Of a stretch of DNA of 64,000 nt, positions 35,196 to 44,251 are shown in pieces. The notes under the pieces were generated by a model. That model saw nothing but the letters and a program-made list of their open reading frames with translations, was not told where the DNA came from and ran no database searches. How positions within the stretch are numbered: position 1 is the first letter of the stretch; each line of letters begins with the position of its first letter. Position numbers and translations under genes: made by a program. Source of the stretch: Alteromonas confluentis (GTDB taxonomy: Bacteria; Pseudomonadota; Gammaproteobacteria; Enterobacterales; Alteromonadaceae); assembly GCF_001757105.1 (NCBI RefSeq), contig NZ_MDHN01000041.1:375164-439163 (forward strand). The letters are read 5' to 3'.

Positions 35196-38138
35196 TCAGA
35201 AGGTATAGCGAGCACCCAGTGTATAACGCGGTCCATATTGGCGTGCGTAAAGGAATTGCTCCTGAAAACGCCCGTAGCCTCGTTCGGTTTCATTATTTAC
35301 ATTCACGCCTTCAACAAACACAGTGAAGTGATCGTTGAAATCGTAGTTCACGCTGAAGTCCCATTGACCAAATGAATCAGCCTGTGTGGGTGGTACATCG
35401 GCGGAACCCTGTGCCTGCCCCATGCCTTGCAAATAACCTGCACGCCAGGCGTAAGTGACTTTTACCGACAACGCTTCTTTTTCGTAGAACACCTGGAAGT
35501 TGGCAGAATCACCAATACCCACCAGCGGGTTCTGACCACTTTCGAGAATGTACGGATCGTAAGTCACATCGCCGTCAACCAGCGTACCGTTCACGCCCAC
35601 ACCGAAACCGGTGTCACCGAAAGTATGCTGAACGGCCAGTTCAATACCATCCACTGTGCGGGAATCCGGCAAATTACGCGGCTTGGTCACACGCCACGTG
35701 ATGAGTGGATCATCGGCATTTGGCTCAATCACACCTTCCGCATTGGCATAGCCGTTATCCTGGAAATACTGGAAGATGGCACTGTCTGTGGCCTGTACAC
35801 CATCAGCTTGTAGAGCCGCTACCGCTTCGTTCCACCGCGGTCCCTGGTAAATATCACGCAACCCTTCGAAGGTCTGATCGCCCCCCGTGGTTTCGATATA
35901 CTCACTCACTTTCTTACGGAACAGGCCCACAGAGGCATAGCTGTCTTCGCTGTAATACCACTCCAGTGATAAGTCGAGGTTTTGCGACTCGTAGGGCTTC
36001 AGGCTGGTGTTGCCTTCAGACGCTGTGCGCGCACCAATTTTCGGGCTACCACTGAACGAACGCCCCCCTTGCAGCAAGCCAATAGGCGCACGGGTTATCG
36101 ATTTACCCCACGAGAAACGGGCAACCACGTCTTCGGTTACGTCCACTTTAATGTCGAACATGGGCAGCAAGATGTCATATTCACCGGTGAAATCCTGCAG
36201 GATAAGTTCCGACTGATATTCAGTGATCCACTCAGAAGGGGCTACCCAGTTCACCTGCGTAGGCACCCGCACCTGCGCGGAACTGGGCACTTCAGTTTCT
36301 TCGTAGCGCACACCGGCATTCACCTGCACATAGAAATCACCAATATCAAAATCCCACTCGGTTTGTACGTAAACAGAATCGGTGATCTCTTCAACAAAAT
36401 TCACTGTTGGCGCATTAAAGAACGGATCGATGGAGTAAACGTTGCTGTCACCGGTCACATCTGCCGTAAGGTAAGCCAACTGCCGGGTGATCGCTTCGTC
36501 AAAGCTGTAGGTGTAAAAATAATTCGGATTCAGCGCATCACCGCCGCCACTGAATGCATCCAGGAAATCACCGGTATCATGGCGGGTAAACATGCTATCC
36601 GGGAAAATTTCAGTGTAAGACGGACTGAAGCCAGGACCGCCTCGCAAACCACCCCATGCGTCGGTTGCACCCAACGACTGTTCGGTACGGGCATAACCAA
36701 AGTCGACTTTCACCAGTGGAATACTGTCGAAAACCGAGTTGTACCAGGTACTGTCAATTTGTAGCTGTTCAATATCCGAACGGCCCTGATTGCGGGTAAA
36801 CTGACTAAAGTTAGAATCAATTTCACTGGGCATCAGCTCGTTGGTGCCGTTATTCCAATTGATGTAATAACTCGGAATATCACCTTCCCGATAATCGTAC
36901 ACTTTGGAAATCAGCTTATCGGAGCCAAGAATGACCTGGCCACTGCCGCCTAACCCTTTGTCCTTGCCGTTATCAATCTGATTGTAGGAGTCGTGATAAT
37001 CCACTGACACTTCCCAATCATCGGTGATTTGCCACTCGAGATTTACACCCAGAGAGCGGGCATTCACCTCGGTGGTGTTACGGCTGGCTGTAGCAGAACC
37101 GTCGTCACCGGCAATATCGGCATACAATGCAGTGCCATTTTCGTCCAGTTCATAAGCATTAATATTCGGCCCGAAGTTGTTCCAAATCCCCCAGCCAAAG
37201 CTGTTAGTGCCGGTGACGGCGTCTGATGCGGTGTAATCCACCGTTGCAGTGAAATTATCGGTAGGACGGAACTGGAAAGTAACCTGCGCGTTGGTCCGCT
37301 CACGCTGTACATCGGCAAAACCAAAGTTCAGATCTTTCGGAAAGAATGCCGCATCAGTGATAACAGAACGGTTATCTACCACCATAGACGGGTCAAGCTC
37401 GGGCAGATCTGCATCAGGCACTTGTACCCACCCCTGAATACTGGCGGACTGTTGACGGAAATCCCGTTCCTGGTGAGAAACCGACAGCCCGATGCCGAAC
37501 ATATCGTCGGCAAACGTGTTAGTGAACACACCTGCTACTTCCGGCGTAATGTCGCTGCCTTCCTCATTAGAGGTATCCATAATGCCTTTGGCCGATACCG
37601 AGAATTGCTGGCCTGGGTTGTCCATGGGGCGCATAGTCAGAATATTCACCGTTGCGCCAAGACCACCACTGGGGTTTTCAGCCCTTGCCGTTTTCTGCAG
37701 TTCCAGGGTTTTTACCCCTTCCGAAGACAAGTTCTGTAAGTCGTAAGAACGAGTGAAGCCGGTGCCCGGCATCTGACGACCATTCAGGGTGATAAGGTTA
37801 AATTCAGGGCCAAAACCACGCACTGTGATCTGGCTACCTTCACCGTTTGCGCGGCTGATGGTTACACCGGTAATACGCTGTAACGCTTCCGCCAGGTTGG
37901 TATCCGGGAATTTACCCAGTTCTTCGGCGGAAATGGCATCGACGACACCGCTTGAATTCCGCTTGAGGTCTTGCGAGCGCATCAGCGAGCCACGTATCCC
38001 CTTAACCTGAATGACTTCCATGCTTTCGTCAGCAACGGCTTCGGCTTCCTGTGCCTGCACGCTGAATATGCTTGTTGTACCCAGTAACAAAGCCATTGAT
38101 GTGGCGACCCGGGTCTTTTTAAATGTATTGTTTTTCAT
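35196..38138 (-). CDS. TonB-dependent receptor (Xanthomonas/Caulobacter type), beta-glucan linked
   Basis: About 980 residues from ATG 38138, preceded by an AGTAGG site. The longer frame start lacks one. A signal peptide (ATSMALLLGTTSIFSVQAQ) leads into a TonB-box-like segment (MEVIQVKGIRG). The plug domain includes AEELGKFPDTNLAEALQRI and FNLITLNGRQMPG, hallmarks of the large carbohydrate-type receptors, and the barrel ends RYTLGARYTF. It probably imports laminarin oligosaccharides made by the GH16 enzyme encoded 64 bases upstream in the same direction. It shares its plug signature with the second receptor at 52628. Confidence 0.93.
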   Translation of the reverse strand: MKNNTFKKTRVATSMALLLGTTSIFSVQAQEAEAVADESMEVIQVKGIRGSLMRSQDLKRNSSGVVDAISAEELGKFPDTNLAEALQRITGVTISRANGEGSQITVRGFGPEFNLITLNGRQMPGTGFTRSYDLQNLSSEGVKTLELQKTARAENPSGGLGATVNILTMRPMDNPGQQFSVSAKGIMDTSNEEGSDITPEVAGVFTNTFADDMFGIGLSVSHQERDFRQQSASIQGWVQVPDADLPELDPSMVVDNRSVITDAAFFPKDLNFGFADVQRERTNAQVTFQFRPTDNFTATVDYTASDAVTGTNSFGWGIWNNFGPNINAYELDENGTALYADIAGDDGSATASRNTTEVNARSLGVNLEWQITDDWEVSVDYHDSYNQIDNGKDKGLGGSGQVILGSDKLISKVYDYREGDIPSYYINWNNGTNELMPSEIDSNFSQFTRNQGRSDIEQLQIDSTWYNSVFDSIPLVKVDFGYARTEQSLGATDAWGGLRGGPGFSPSYTEIFPDSMFTRHDTGDFLDAFSGGGDALNPNYFYTYSFDEAITRQLAYLTADVTGDSNVYSIDPFFNAPTVNFVEEITDSVYVQTEWDFDIGDFYVQVNAGVRYEETEVPSSAQVRVPTQVNWVAPSEWITEYQSELILQDFTGEYDILLPMFDIKVDVTEDVVARFSWGKSITRAPIGLLQGGRSFSGSPKIGARTASEGNTSLKPYESQNLDLSLEWYYSEDSYASVGLFRKKVSEYIETTGGDQTFEGLRDIYQGPRWNEAVAALQADGVQATDSAIFQYFQDNGYANAEGVIEPNADDPLITWRVTKPRNLPDSRTVDGIELAVQHTFGDTGFGVGVNGTLVDGDVTYDPYILESGQNPLVGIGDSANFQVFYEKEALSVKVTYAWRAGYLQGMGQAQGSADVPPTQADSFGQWDFSVNYDFNDHFTVFVEGVNVNNETERGYGRFQEQFLYARQYGPRYTLGARYTF

Positions 38139-38201
38139 AGTTGACCTACTCATCATAATCAATTGTTCCGGCGAGCCAGCCTGGCGTCGCCGGAGGCTTT
38201 G

Positions 38202-40868
38202 TTATTGCGCTGCAATTTCTGCGTTATCGATACGGTAAACCGCGCCGTCGCCCTGTCCCCAGGCCGGGAACACCATCACTACGTTAATGTCTGAAACATC
38301 GAGACCAAGATCAGATAGCGTTTGCAGTGGGAAGGTATAGGTTTGCCATTCGCCCGCTACTGGGTCGACGCCTTCAAGGCTTTCCGACAGCGGCAACTCA
38401 ACGGCAGTAGCAGCACCGGTAGATTCAATTTTAAACAGCCAAGGGGCTGTGCTGTCAGCAGGCATAGAAGTCACTTTCATTTCAAAACGAACAGCGCCAG
38501 TGGTAAGCAGTGCTGAAGCATCGAAAGACACCTCTTCGTCTGCCAGGAAGCCCATTACTGTTGGGGTACCGCCAATGCGGAACTCGGCGACGTCTCCGTG
38601 GGCGTCATCATCGGCTTCGATTGTCGGAGTAGAACCGCCACAGCAATCCCACACGCTCCACATGTCCGCAGCGGTATCAGCGAACAGGGTTAAACCAGCA
38701 GCCGCACCGGCATCCGGGTGGTACAGTTTCATGTTGTCGATACGATATGCCGCACCTTCACCGGCGCCCCAGGCCGGGAACACCATGATCACGTCAATGG
38801 CACTGATATCCAGACCACCGGCCTGCAGGTCAGCTATGGGGAAGGTGTAGGTTTGCCACTCCCCTTCAAACGGCGCTTCCCCTTCCACACTTTCGGTGAT
38901 GGGTAATTCAATGGCCGTAGAAGCACCGTTTGATTCCACCTTGAATAACCAGGCTGCAGAGGCATCGTTTGGTAAGCTCACAACGCGCATATCGAACTGC
39001 AACAGACCACCGTCTGCCAGCGCTGTAGCATCAAACGGTGTATCACCGCCACCGTCCAAAGAACGGGTAGTAAAGCCCATCACAGTAGGTTCGGCACCAA
39101 TACGGAATTCAGCAGTCAAGCCGTGGGCATCGTCATCCATTTCTTCTGTGGGAGTTGAGCCGCCGCAGCAGTCCCACATGGGCCAGTTTGGGTTTGTAGC
39201 ATCTTCAAAAATCACCAGTTCCGGGTAGTTGGATTCCGCAGAAATTTCCACGTTGGCCATGCGGTATGTGGCACCGTCACCCGCGCCCCAGGCTGGGAAC
39301 ACCATGATGACGTCAATAGCGCTCACATCCAGGCCGGCTTCATCTAGCATGGACAGAGGGAATTCATAAGTTTCCCACACACCCTCTTCCGGCGTATCTC
39401 CGGCAGATTCATTCGGGCCCACGTAGCCGGTTGACAGTGGAAACTCTACAGCGGTTGATCCTTCCGAACTTTCAATTTTGAACAACCAGGCAGCGCTGGC
39501 ATCGGAAGGCAGCGATGTGACTTTCAGATCAAACTTTACACTGCCGGTTTCAACCATAGGTGCACCATCAAAAGGGGTTGCCTGCCCGTCCGGATCGGTA
39601 ATGAAAGTACTGCGACTGACAAAGCCCATTACAGTAGGTGTTGCGCCAATAGAAAATTCGTAGACGTCGCCTTTTTCGACATCGTCGATGATGGTTGGCG
39701 TTGAACCACCACAGCAGTCCCAGGCTGGCCAGTTCGGATTAGTGGTACCGCCAAAGATAGTCAGGTTCTGCGCTACGCCACTGGAAGGGGGTGAAGGAAT
39801 GGGCGCTTCACCTTCTACCAGTGCATCATCTGTAGAGGCATAACCCGGACGCACGGTTTCACAGCCTTTACCGGTATCTGGATTAGTTGAACATTGATAA
39901 ACATGCACATAGTCGATTTCGTACGTTTGCCCTTCCGCAAAGGCTTCCGCATCGATGCCCAGCTCATTCACGTTAGATGGCCAGTCGCCGCCCACCGCCA
40001 GGTTCAGGATCATGAAGAACTCCTGATCGAAAGGGGCATTGGTATAGTAGTTCTGCAATTCGCCGCTGGTCTGATCGAAGTATTCTGTGTACCAGCCTCG
40101 ATGTGCCAGGCCTGTTGCTTCGCCTTTGCTGTTATATCGCACCGTTGATTTTCGCTGTGTGGCGTACAGGTAATCATCCATGTACCAGCGAATTTCCCCT
40201 TCCTGCCATTCCACGGCATAAGTGTGGAAATCGTCAGCCGGGTTGGAACCATCTGGTAATTTATACGCCTTGCCACTGTATTTATTGTTCGGCCACTCAC
40301 TGCCGTAATGCAGGGTACCGTGGATGTTTGCTTCCGGGTTGCCGTCGGCATCCATGGCTTTCAGGTTCACCGCTTCCATGATGTCGATTTCACCACTGCG
40401 GGGCCAGCCACCATAAACAGAATCGGTAGGCATCATCCAGAATGCTGGCCAGCTTCCCTGACCAGAGGGCAACTTTGCGCGCATCTCAAAACGGCCGTAT
40501 TTAAAATCTGCTTTGTACTGTGTAACGAGTCGGGCTGAGGTATAAGGCTTTTCCGCCCCCTCTTCGGCTGGCAGTGCAACAATGTGCAGCGCACCATCCG
40601 CTACATAGGAGTTAGCATCACTGTCGGTATAACATTGCGATTCATTATTTCCGCCGCCAGCGCAATTTACCTCGTGGGTCCACTTGCTATCGTCGATGCT
40701 TGTTCCGTCGAAGTCATCGCTCCATACCAGTTCCCAATCTGTCACCGGTTGCGTGGTATCAACGATGTTGATATCGGTATCTGTTGTGGCGCCCCCACCG
40801 CACCCAACAAGGGTCGTGACCGATATCGCGGCCGCTAACCGCGAGAGTTGCGTGATTTTCTTAGTCAT
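38202..40868 (-). CDS. GH16 endo-beta-1,3-glucanase (laminarinase) lipoprotein with three C-terminal repeats
   Basis: 888 residues. The lipoprotein signal ends TTLVGC (Cys23). The GH16 domain covers ~45-325: WELVWSDDFDGT, SGEIDIMEAVN with catalytic Glu160 and Glu165 around Asp162, and WYMDDYLYATQ. After a short linker come three ~165-residue repeats. Each starts with a (T/S)NPNWP-like or VW segment and DCCGGSTPT, and ends DVIMVFPAWG-G-GA-YR; they resemble carbohydrate-binding beta-sandwiches. The ExDxxE form points to laminarin-type beta-1,3-glucan. Being membrane-tethered, it would cut polymer at the surface for the receptor encoded next. Two AAGCGCTT palindromes precede it. Confidence 0.93.
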   Translation of the reverse strand: MTKKITQLSRLAAAISVTTLVGCGGGATTDTDINIVDTTQPVTDWELVWSDDFDGTSIDDSKWTHEVNCAGGGNNESQCYTDSDANSYVADGALHIVALPAEEGAEKPYTSARLVTQYKADFKYGRFEMRAKLPSGQGSWPAFWMMPTDSVYGGWPRSGEIDIMEAVNLKAMDADGNPEANIHGTLHYGSEWPNNKYSGKAYKLPDGSNPADDFHTYAVEWQEGEIRWYMDDYLYATQRKSTVRYNSKGEATGLAHRGWYTEYFDQTSGELQNYYTNAPFDQEFFMILNLAVGGDWPSNVNELGIDAEAFAEGQTYEIDYVHVYQCSTNPDTGKGCETVRPGYASTDDALVEGEAPIPSPPSSGVAQNLTIFGGTTNPNWPAWDCCGGSTPTIIDDVEKGDVYEFSIGATPTVMGFVSRSTFITDPDGQATPFDGAPMVETGSVKFDLKVTSLPSDASAAWLFKIESSEGSTAVEFPLSTGYVGPNESAGDTPEEGVWETYEFPLSMLDEAGLDVSAIDVIMVFPAWGAGDGATYRMANVEISAESNYPELVIFEDATNPNWPMWDCCGGSTPTEEMDDDAHGLTAEFRIGAEPTVMGFTTRSLDGGGDTPFDATALADGGLLQFDMRVVSLPNDASAAWLFKVESNGASTAIELPITESVEGEAPFEGEWQTYTFPIADLQAGGLDISAIDVIMVFPAWGAGEGAAYRIDNMKLYHPDAGAAAGLTLFADTAADMWSVWDCCGGSTPTIEADDDAHGDVAEFRIGGTPTVMGFLADEEVSFDASALLTTGAVRFEMKVTSMPADSTAPWLFKIESTGAATAVELPLSESLEGVDPVAGEWQTYTFPLQTLSDLGLDVSDINVVMVFPAWGQGDGAVYRIDNAEIAAQ
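38205..39770 (-). repeat. Three tandem protein repeats in the GH16 C-terminal region
   Basis: Repeat 1 about 39770-39223, repeat 2 about 39222-38695, repeat 3 about 38694-38205. All share DCCGGSTPT near the start, PTVMGF, WLFK(I/V)ES and VMVFPAWG. The DNA copies are diverged, so the expansion is not recent. The invariant CC pair may form a disulfide or vicinal cysteines. Confidence 0.85.
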
Positions 40869-40935
40869 TATTTTTCAGCCCTGATCGATTAATTATAAGT
40901 TGTGTTCCGCCGAGTGGAGGCGTCGAACCGCATTT

Positions 40936-40951
40936 TTGTAAGCGCTTACAA
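40936..40951. promoter_or_regulatory. LacI-type operator 1, GH16 promoter region
   Basis: Perfect 16-base palindrome TTGTAAGCGCTTACAA, with the same AAGCGCTT core as the GH3 operators, about 70 bases upstream of the GH16 start. Confidence 0.85.
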
Positions 40952-40979
40952 ATTCAAATAAAAAGAAAGCACTTCTGAA

Positions 40980-40993
40980 TGAAAGCGCTTTCA
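40980..40993. promoter_or_regulatory. LacI-type operator 2, GH16 promoter region
   Basis: Perfect 14-base palindrome TGAAAGCGCTTTCA with the same core, four helical turns from operator 1. Two sites suit looping by a LacI-type tetramer or cooperative dimers. Confidence 0.85.
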
Positions 40994-41211
40994 TTACATT
41001 AATTGAGGGTAAAATAAAGATCAACAATATTTTCATTACATTAACAATTCATTTCATTAAAAACCGATGAACGGGTTGTTTTCCGCCAGCGCTGTAATCT
41101 GCGCGACATTTAACCAATTTACCCTCGACATAACGGGCGCGATTCTTTATATTGCGCGGCCCTGCACGCATACCGTGTTTCATTTATCTGTTCAGCATCT
41201 GGGAAAGAATT

Positions 41212-42804
41212 TTGATTACCACCGCCAATATCACCATGCAGTTTGGCTCCGCGCCGCTTTTTGAAAACATTTCCGCCAAATTTGGTAATGGCAACCGATA
41301 CGGCCTGATTGGTGCCAACGGCTGTGGTAAGTCCACGTTCATGAAAATCCTGAGTGGTAAACTCACGCCGACAGCGGGAAATGTGTCGATGTCGCCAGGT
41401 ACGAAGCTTGGGATCTTGAGCCAGGATCAGTTTGCTTTTGAAGAAATGTCGGTGGTTGACGCTGTGATCATGGGCGACCGCGAATTGTGGGAAGTAAAAC
41501 GCGAGCGTGACGAGATCTACAGTAATCCGGATATGAGCGAAGAAGACGGCATGCGTGTGGCCGACTTAGAAGTGCAATTTGCTGAAATGGATGGCTACAC
41601 CGCTGAAGCCCGTGCCGGCGACATACTGATTTCTGCAGGCATTGAAGAAGACTATCACTTTGGTCTGATGAAGGAAGTGGCTCCCGGTAAGAAAGTACGT
41701 GTGCTGTTAGCTCAGGCGCTGTTCGCGGAACCGGATATTCTGCTTCTGGACGAACCCACCAACAACTTGGATATTTACACCATCAACTGGCTGGCGGAAG
41801 AGCTGAACAAGCGTAAATCCACCATGATTATCATCTCCCACGATCGCCACTTCCTGAACTCAGTATGTACTCACATGGCTGACATTGACTACGGCGAGTT
41901 ACGTATTTATCCGGGTAACTATGACGACTTCTCTGAAGCCGCTGCGGCAGCGCTAGAGCAACTTCATCATGAAAATGATAAGAAGAAAGCAGAAATTGAA
42001 GAACTACAAAGCTTCGTTGCCCGTTTCTCGGCTAACGCGTCTAAAGCTAAGCAAGCAACCTCCCGGGCTAAGCGTCTGGAAAAAATTGAGCTGAACGAAA
42101 TCAAAGCGTCCAGCCGCCGCAAGCCTTACATCATTTTCAAACAGCACAAAAAGCTGCACCGTCTGGCAATTACACTGGAAGAGCTTGGTCATGGCTTCCC
42201 AGAATTACCTTTGTTCAGTGGCGGTAACCTGTTACTGGAAGCTGGCGCACGACTGGCAATTATCGGTGAAAACGGTGCCGGTAAAACCACCCTGCTGAAA
42301 TGTCTTATTAATGAGCTGGACGCCAATGAAGGTGTGGTGAAATGGGCTGAAAATGCTGCTGTAGGCTATGTACCGCAGGACAGCAACCGTGACTTCGCCA
42401 ACGATCTCACCCTGTTTGAGTGGATGAGTCAGTGGCGTGGACCAAAGCATGATGATCTGCAGGTTAAAGCCATGCTCGGTCGCCTGCTGTTTGGCTCTGA
42501 CGATTTCAATAAGAAAGTCAGCGTGTGCTCTGGTGGTGAGAAGAACCGCCTGTTGTTCGGCAAGTTGATGCTGCAGGATATCAATGTGTTGGTGATGGAT
42601 GAACCGACCAACCACCTTGATATGGAATCTATCGAAGCATTGAATAACGCCCTGCTCCACTACGACGGCACGGTTATTTTTGTCAGCCACGACCGCGAAT
42701 TTGTGTCGTCACTGGCTACCCAGATCATTGAAATTAAAGATCAGAAAATCAATCATTTCGAAGGGACTTACGAAGAGTTTCTGGCTCACAGCGCCGGCGC
42801 TTAG
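41212..42804 (+). CDS. ybiT: ABC-F family ATPase, YbiT type
   Basis: 530 residues from TTG 41212. This start aligns with E. coli YbiT, whose sequence begins just before VTMQFGSKPLF; the frame is open upstream but those residues do not match the family. Two ABC ATPase domains: Walker [10 protein letters not shown] and GENGAGKTT, and Walker [12 protein letters not shown] and [11 protein letters not shown]. The interdomain linker carries the basic helix [19 protein letters not shown]. No membrane domain is present. ABC-F proteins of this group act on ribosomes at the E site and adjust translation. The gene is divergent from GH16 and probably unrelated to glucan use. Confidence 0.9.
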   Translation: MITTANITMQFGSAPLFENISAKFGNGNRYGLIGANGCGKSTFMKILSGKLTPTAGNVSMSPGTKLGILSQDQFAFEEMSVVDAVIMGDRELWEVKRERDEIYSNPDMSEEDGMRVADLEVQFAEMDGYTAEARAGDILISAGIEEDYHFGLMKEVAPGKKVRVLLAQALFAEPDILLLDEPTNNLDIYTINWLAEELNKRKSTMIIISHDRHFLNSVCTHMADIDYGELRIYPGNYDDFSEAAAAALEQLHHENDKKKAEIEELQSFVARFSANASKAKQATSRAKRLEKIELNEIKASSRRKPYIIFKQHKKLHRLAITLEELGHGFPELPLFSGGNLLLEAGARLAIIGENGAGKTTLLKCLINELDANEGVVKWAENAAVGYVPQDSNRDFANDLTLFEWMSQWRGPKHDDLQVKAMLGRLLFGSDDFNKKVSVCSGGEKNRLLFGKLMLQDINVLVMDEPTNHLDMESIEALNNALLHYDGTVIFVSHDREFVSSLATQIIEIKDQKINHFEGTYEEFLAHSAGA

Positions 42805-42895
42805 TATTTTTCTTAATACCTTTTCGACGACTGACACTATCGCCTTTTGACTTACTGGACTATGTTTAACAGTAAGGCGCAAAAGGTGATGGTGT

Positions 42896-43750
42896 ATGTC
42901 AGTATCCAGAATCTACCCTAAACAAATCGTTCCAATCCTCTCCGGCGGCGGTACCCGGCTACCCGCTCATATCGGTATTTTGCAAGCCCTCGACGATCTC
43001 AACGTAAAACATGAAACCATTGTGGGTGTGTCCGGTGGCTCCATTATTGCCGCCATGTACGCTAAAGGTTTTTCTGTTGCGGAAATGAAGCATCTGGCGC
43101 TGAATACCGACTTCCGGCAGTTTGCTGATTTTTCTCTGTGGCGTTTGCTACGCGAAGGCGGGCTGGCCTCTGGCGACGTATTCGAAAAATGGCTCGATGA
43201 ACAGCTGGACGGCGCCACCTTTGCGTCGCTCAAATACCCCTTACATATTCTTGCCACCGACGTAAACGGTGGCGGCCCGGCTTTATTCAATAAAGAAACC
43301 ACCCCCGATGTGCATGTGTCTGCTGCTGTGCGGGCATCCATGTCTATTCCGCTGATTTTCTCGTTCAAGCAATTTGGCGACAAACTATTAGTAGATGGTG
43401 CCGTCCTTTCGGAAGATGCCCTATTCCGCGACTGGCAGCAGGATGGTACGCCCTCAGTATGTTTCCGCCTGCAAAGTCGGCAGAAAAAAGAGCCGTTAAA
43501 CAAGAAAGCGCGGTTCGCTCTGCCCACCTATGTCATGCTGCTCATCAGAACCTTCATGTCTGCGCTGTCACGGGAATACGTGCACGCTGAACATTGGCAC
43601 CACACGATTCTGGTGGATACCGGCGAGGTCTCTGCCGTAGACTTTGACGCTAACGATATCGATAAAGAAGCCCTTTTCGAGATTGGTTACAACACCACCC
43701 TGGCTTACCTGCCTGATAAGCTAAAGAAGCAGTACACCCAAATTAGTTAG
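42896..43750 (+). CDS. Patatin-like phospholipase family protein
   Basis: 284 residues. Patatin motifs: the oxyanion loop SGGGTRLPAHIG near residue 18, the nucleophile elbow GVSGGS near 43 and the catalytic Asp in LLVDGAVL near 160. No signal peptide or membrane helix, so a cytosolic or membrane-associated lipid acyl hydrolase. It stands alone between ybiT and the metal-efflux genes. An imperfect inverted repeat (CAGTAAG...AAAAGG type) at about 42850-42890 precedes it and could be part of its leader or a weak terminator for ybiT. Confidence 0.88.
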   Translation: MSVSRIYPKQIVPILSGGGTRLPAHIGILQALDDLNVKHETIVGVSGGSIIAAMYAKGFSVAEMKHLALNTDFRQFADFSLWRLLREGGLASGDVFEKWLDEQLDGATFASLKYPLHILATDVNGGGPALFNKETTPDVHVSAAVRASMSIPLIFSFKQFGDKLLVDGAVLSEDALFRDWQQDGTPSVCFRLQSRQKKEPLNKKARFALPTYVMLLIRTFMSALSREYVHAEHWHHTILVDTGEVSAVDFDANDIDKEALFEIGYNTTLAYLPDKLKKQYTQIS

Positions 43751-43786
43751 TTCATCGGCCTTTTTCACTGATTTTATCGCAAACCC

Positions 43787-43818
43787 TTGACTCTAGAGTT
43801 AACTCCAGGGTTTATAGT
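43787..43818 (+). promoter_or_regulatory. MerR-type promoter and ZntR-like operator
   Basis: TTGACT (43787-43792) and TATAGT (43813-43818) are 20 bases apart, the overlong spacer that MerR regulators correct by DNA distortion. Between them lies the dyad ACTCTAGAGTTAACTCCAGGGT (43790-43811; 22 bases, arms ACTCTAGAGT and ACTCCAGGGT), close to the known ZntR operator. Transcription would start at or next to ATG 43826. Confidence 0.88.
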
Positions 43819-43825
43819 AGCTCAT

Positions 43826-44251
43826 ATGAAAAAATCAGACTTGCTGAAAATAGGCGAATTGGCGCGCCTGACTGACCTGAGTAATGACACCATTCGCTTT
43901 TACGAAAGCAAAGGCTTACTCACCCCTTCTGAACGCTCTGATGCAGGTTACCGGCTCTATTCTGCGGATGACGTGGAAAAGCTTTTGTTTATTCAGCGTA
44001 CCAAAACGGTGGGGTTCACACTGAATGAAATCAGCGAACTCATGGAGCTGAAACTCCACCCGGATACGCACACCTGTGGCGAGGTAAAGAAAGTCACCGA
44101 ACAAAAGCTGCAGCAAGTCACGGCTAAAATTAATGAACTTGAGCGAATTCGTCAATCGCTCCTGCAAATGAACGATTTGTGTGATGGCGGCCCGAAAAGC
44201 GCCCAACACTGTACCATTTTACAACTTCTGGACTCAGAAAAACCGTTATGA
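43826..44251 (+). CDS. MerR family regulator, ZntR/CadR/PbrR-like
   Basis: 141 residues from ATG 43826; an upstream in-frame TTG at 43787 is the -35 itself and can be excluded. N-terminal MerR helix-turn-helix (KIGELARLTDLSNDTIRFYESKGLL, a 25-residue region), then a dimer coiled coil. Metal-site cysteines match ZntR: HTCGEV near residue 86, DLCDG near 122 and HCTI near 132. The promoter architecture and operator indicate autoregulation and control of the exporter encoded next (4-bp ATGA overlap). Likely inducers are Zn(II), Cd(II) or Pb(II). The message appears nearly leaderless. Confidence 0.92.
   Translation: MKKSDLLKIGELARLTDLSNDTIRFYESKGLLTPSERSDAGYRLYSADDVEKLLFIQRTKTVGFTLNEISELMELKLHPDTHTCGEVKKVTEQKLQQVTAKINELERIRQSLLQMNDLCDGGPKSAQHCTILQLLDSEKPL

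Larger units (their letters stand above)
40869..41211. other. Divergent intergenic region GH16 / ybiT
   Basis: Holds the GH16 promoter with two LacI-type operators and, on the other side, the ybiT promoter and leader. A short open frame from 41067 lacks a good ribosome site and is not called. Confidence 0.6.

Noticed and set aside
35982..36764. 260-codon open frame on the plus strand
   Set aside because: Lies wholly antisense to the TonB receptor at 35196-38138. The receptor frame has signal peptide, plug and barrel motifs; this frame has no ribosome site and a composition that mirrors it.
37422..37739. 105-codon plus-strand frame
   Set aside because: Antisense shadow of the receptor plug-domain coding region.
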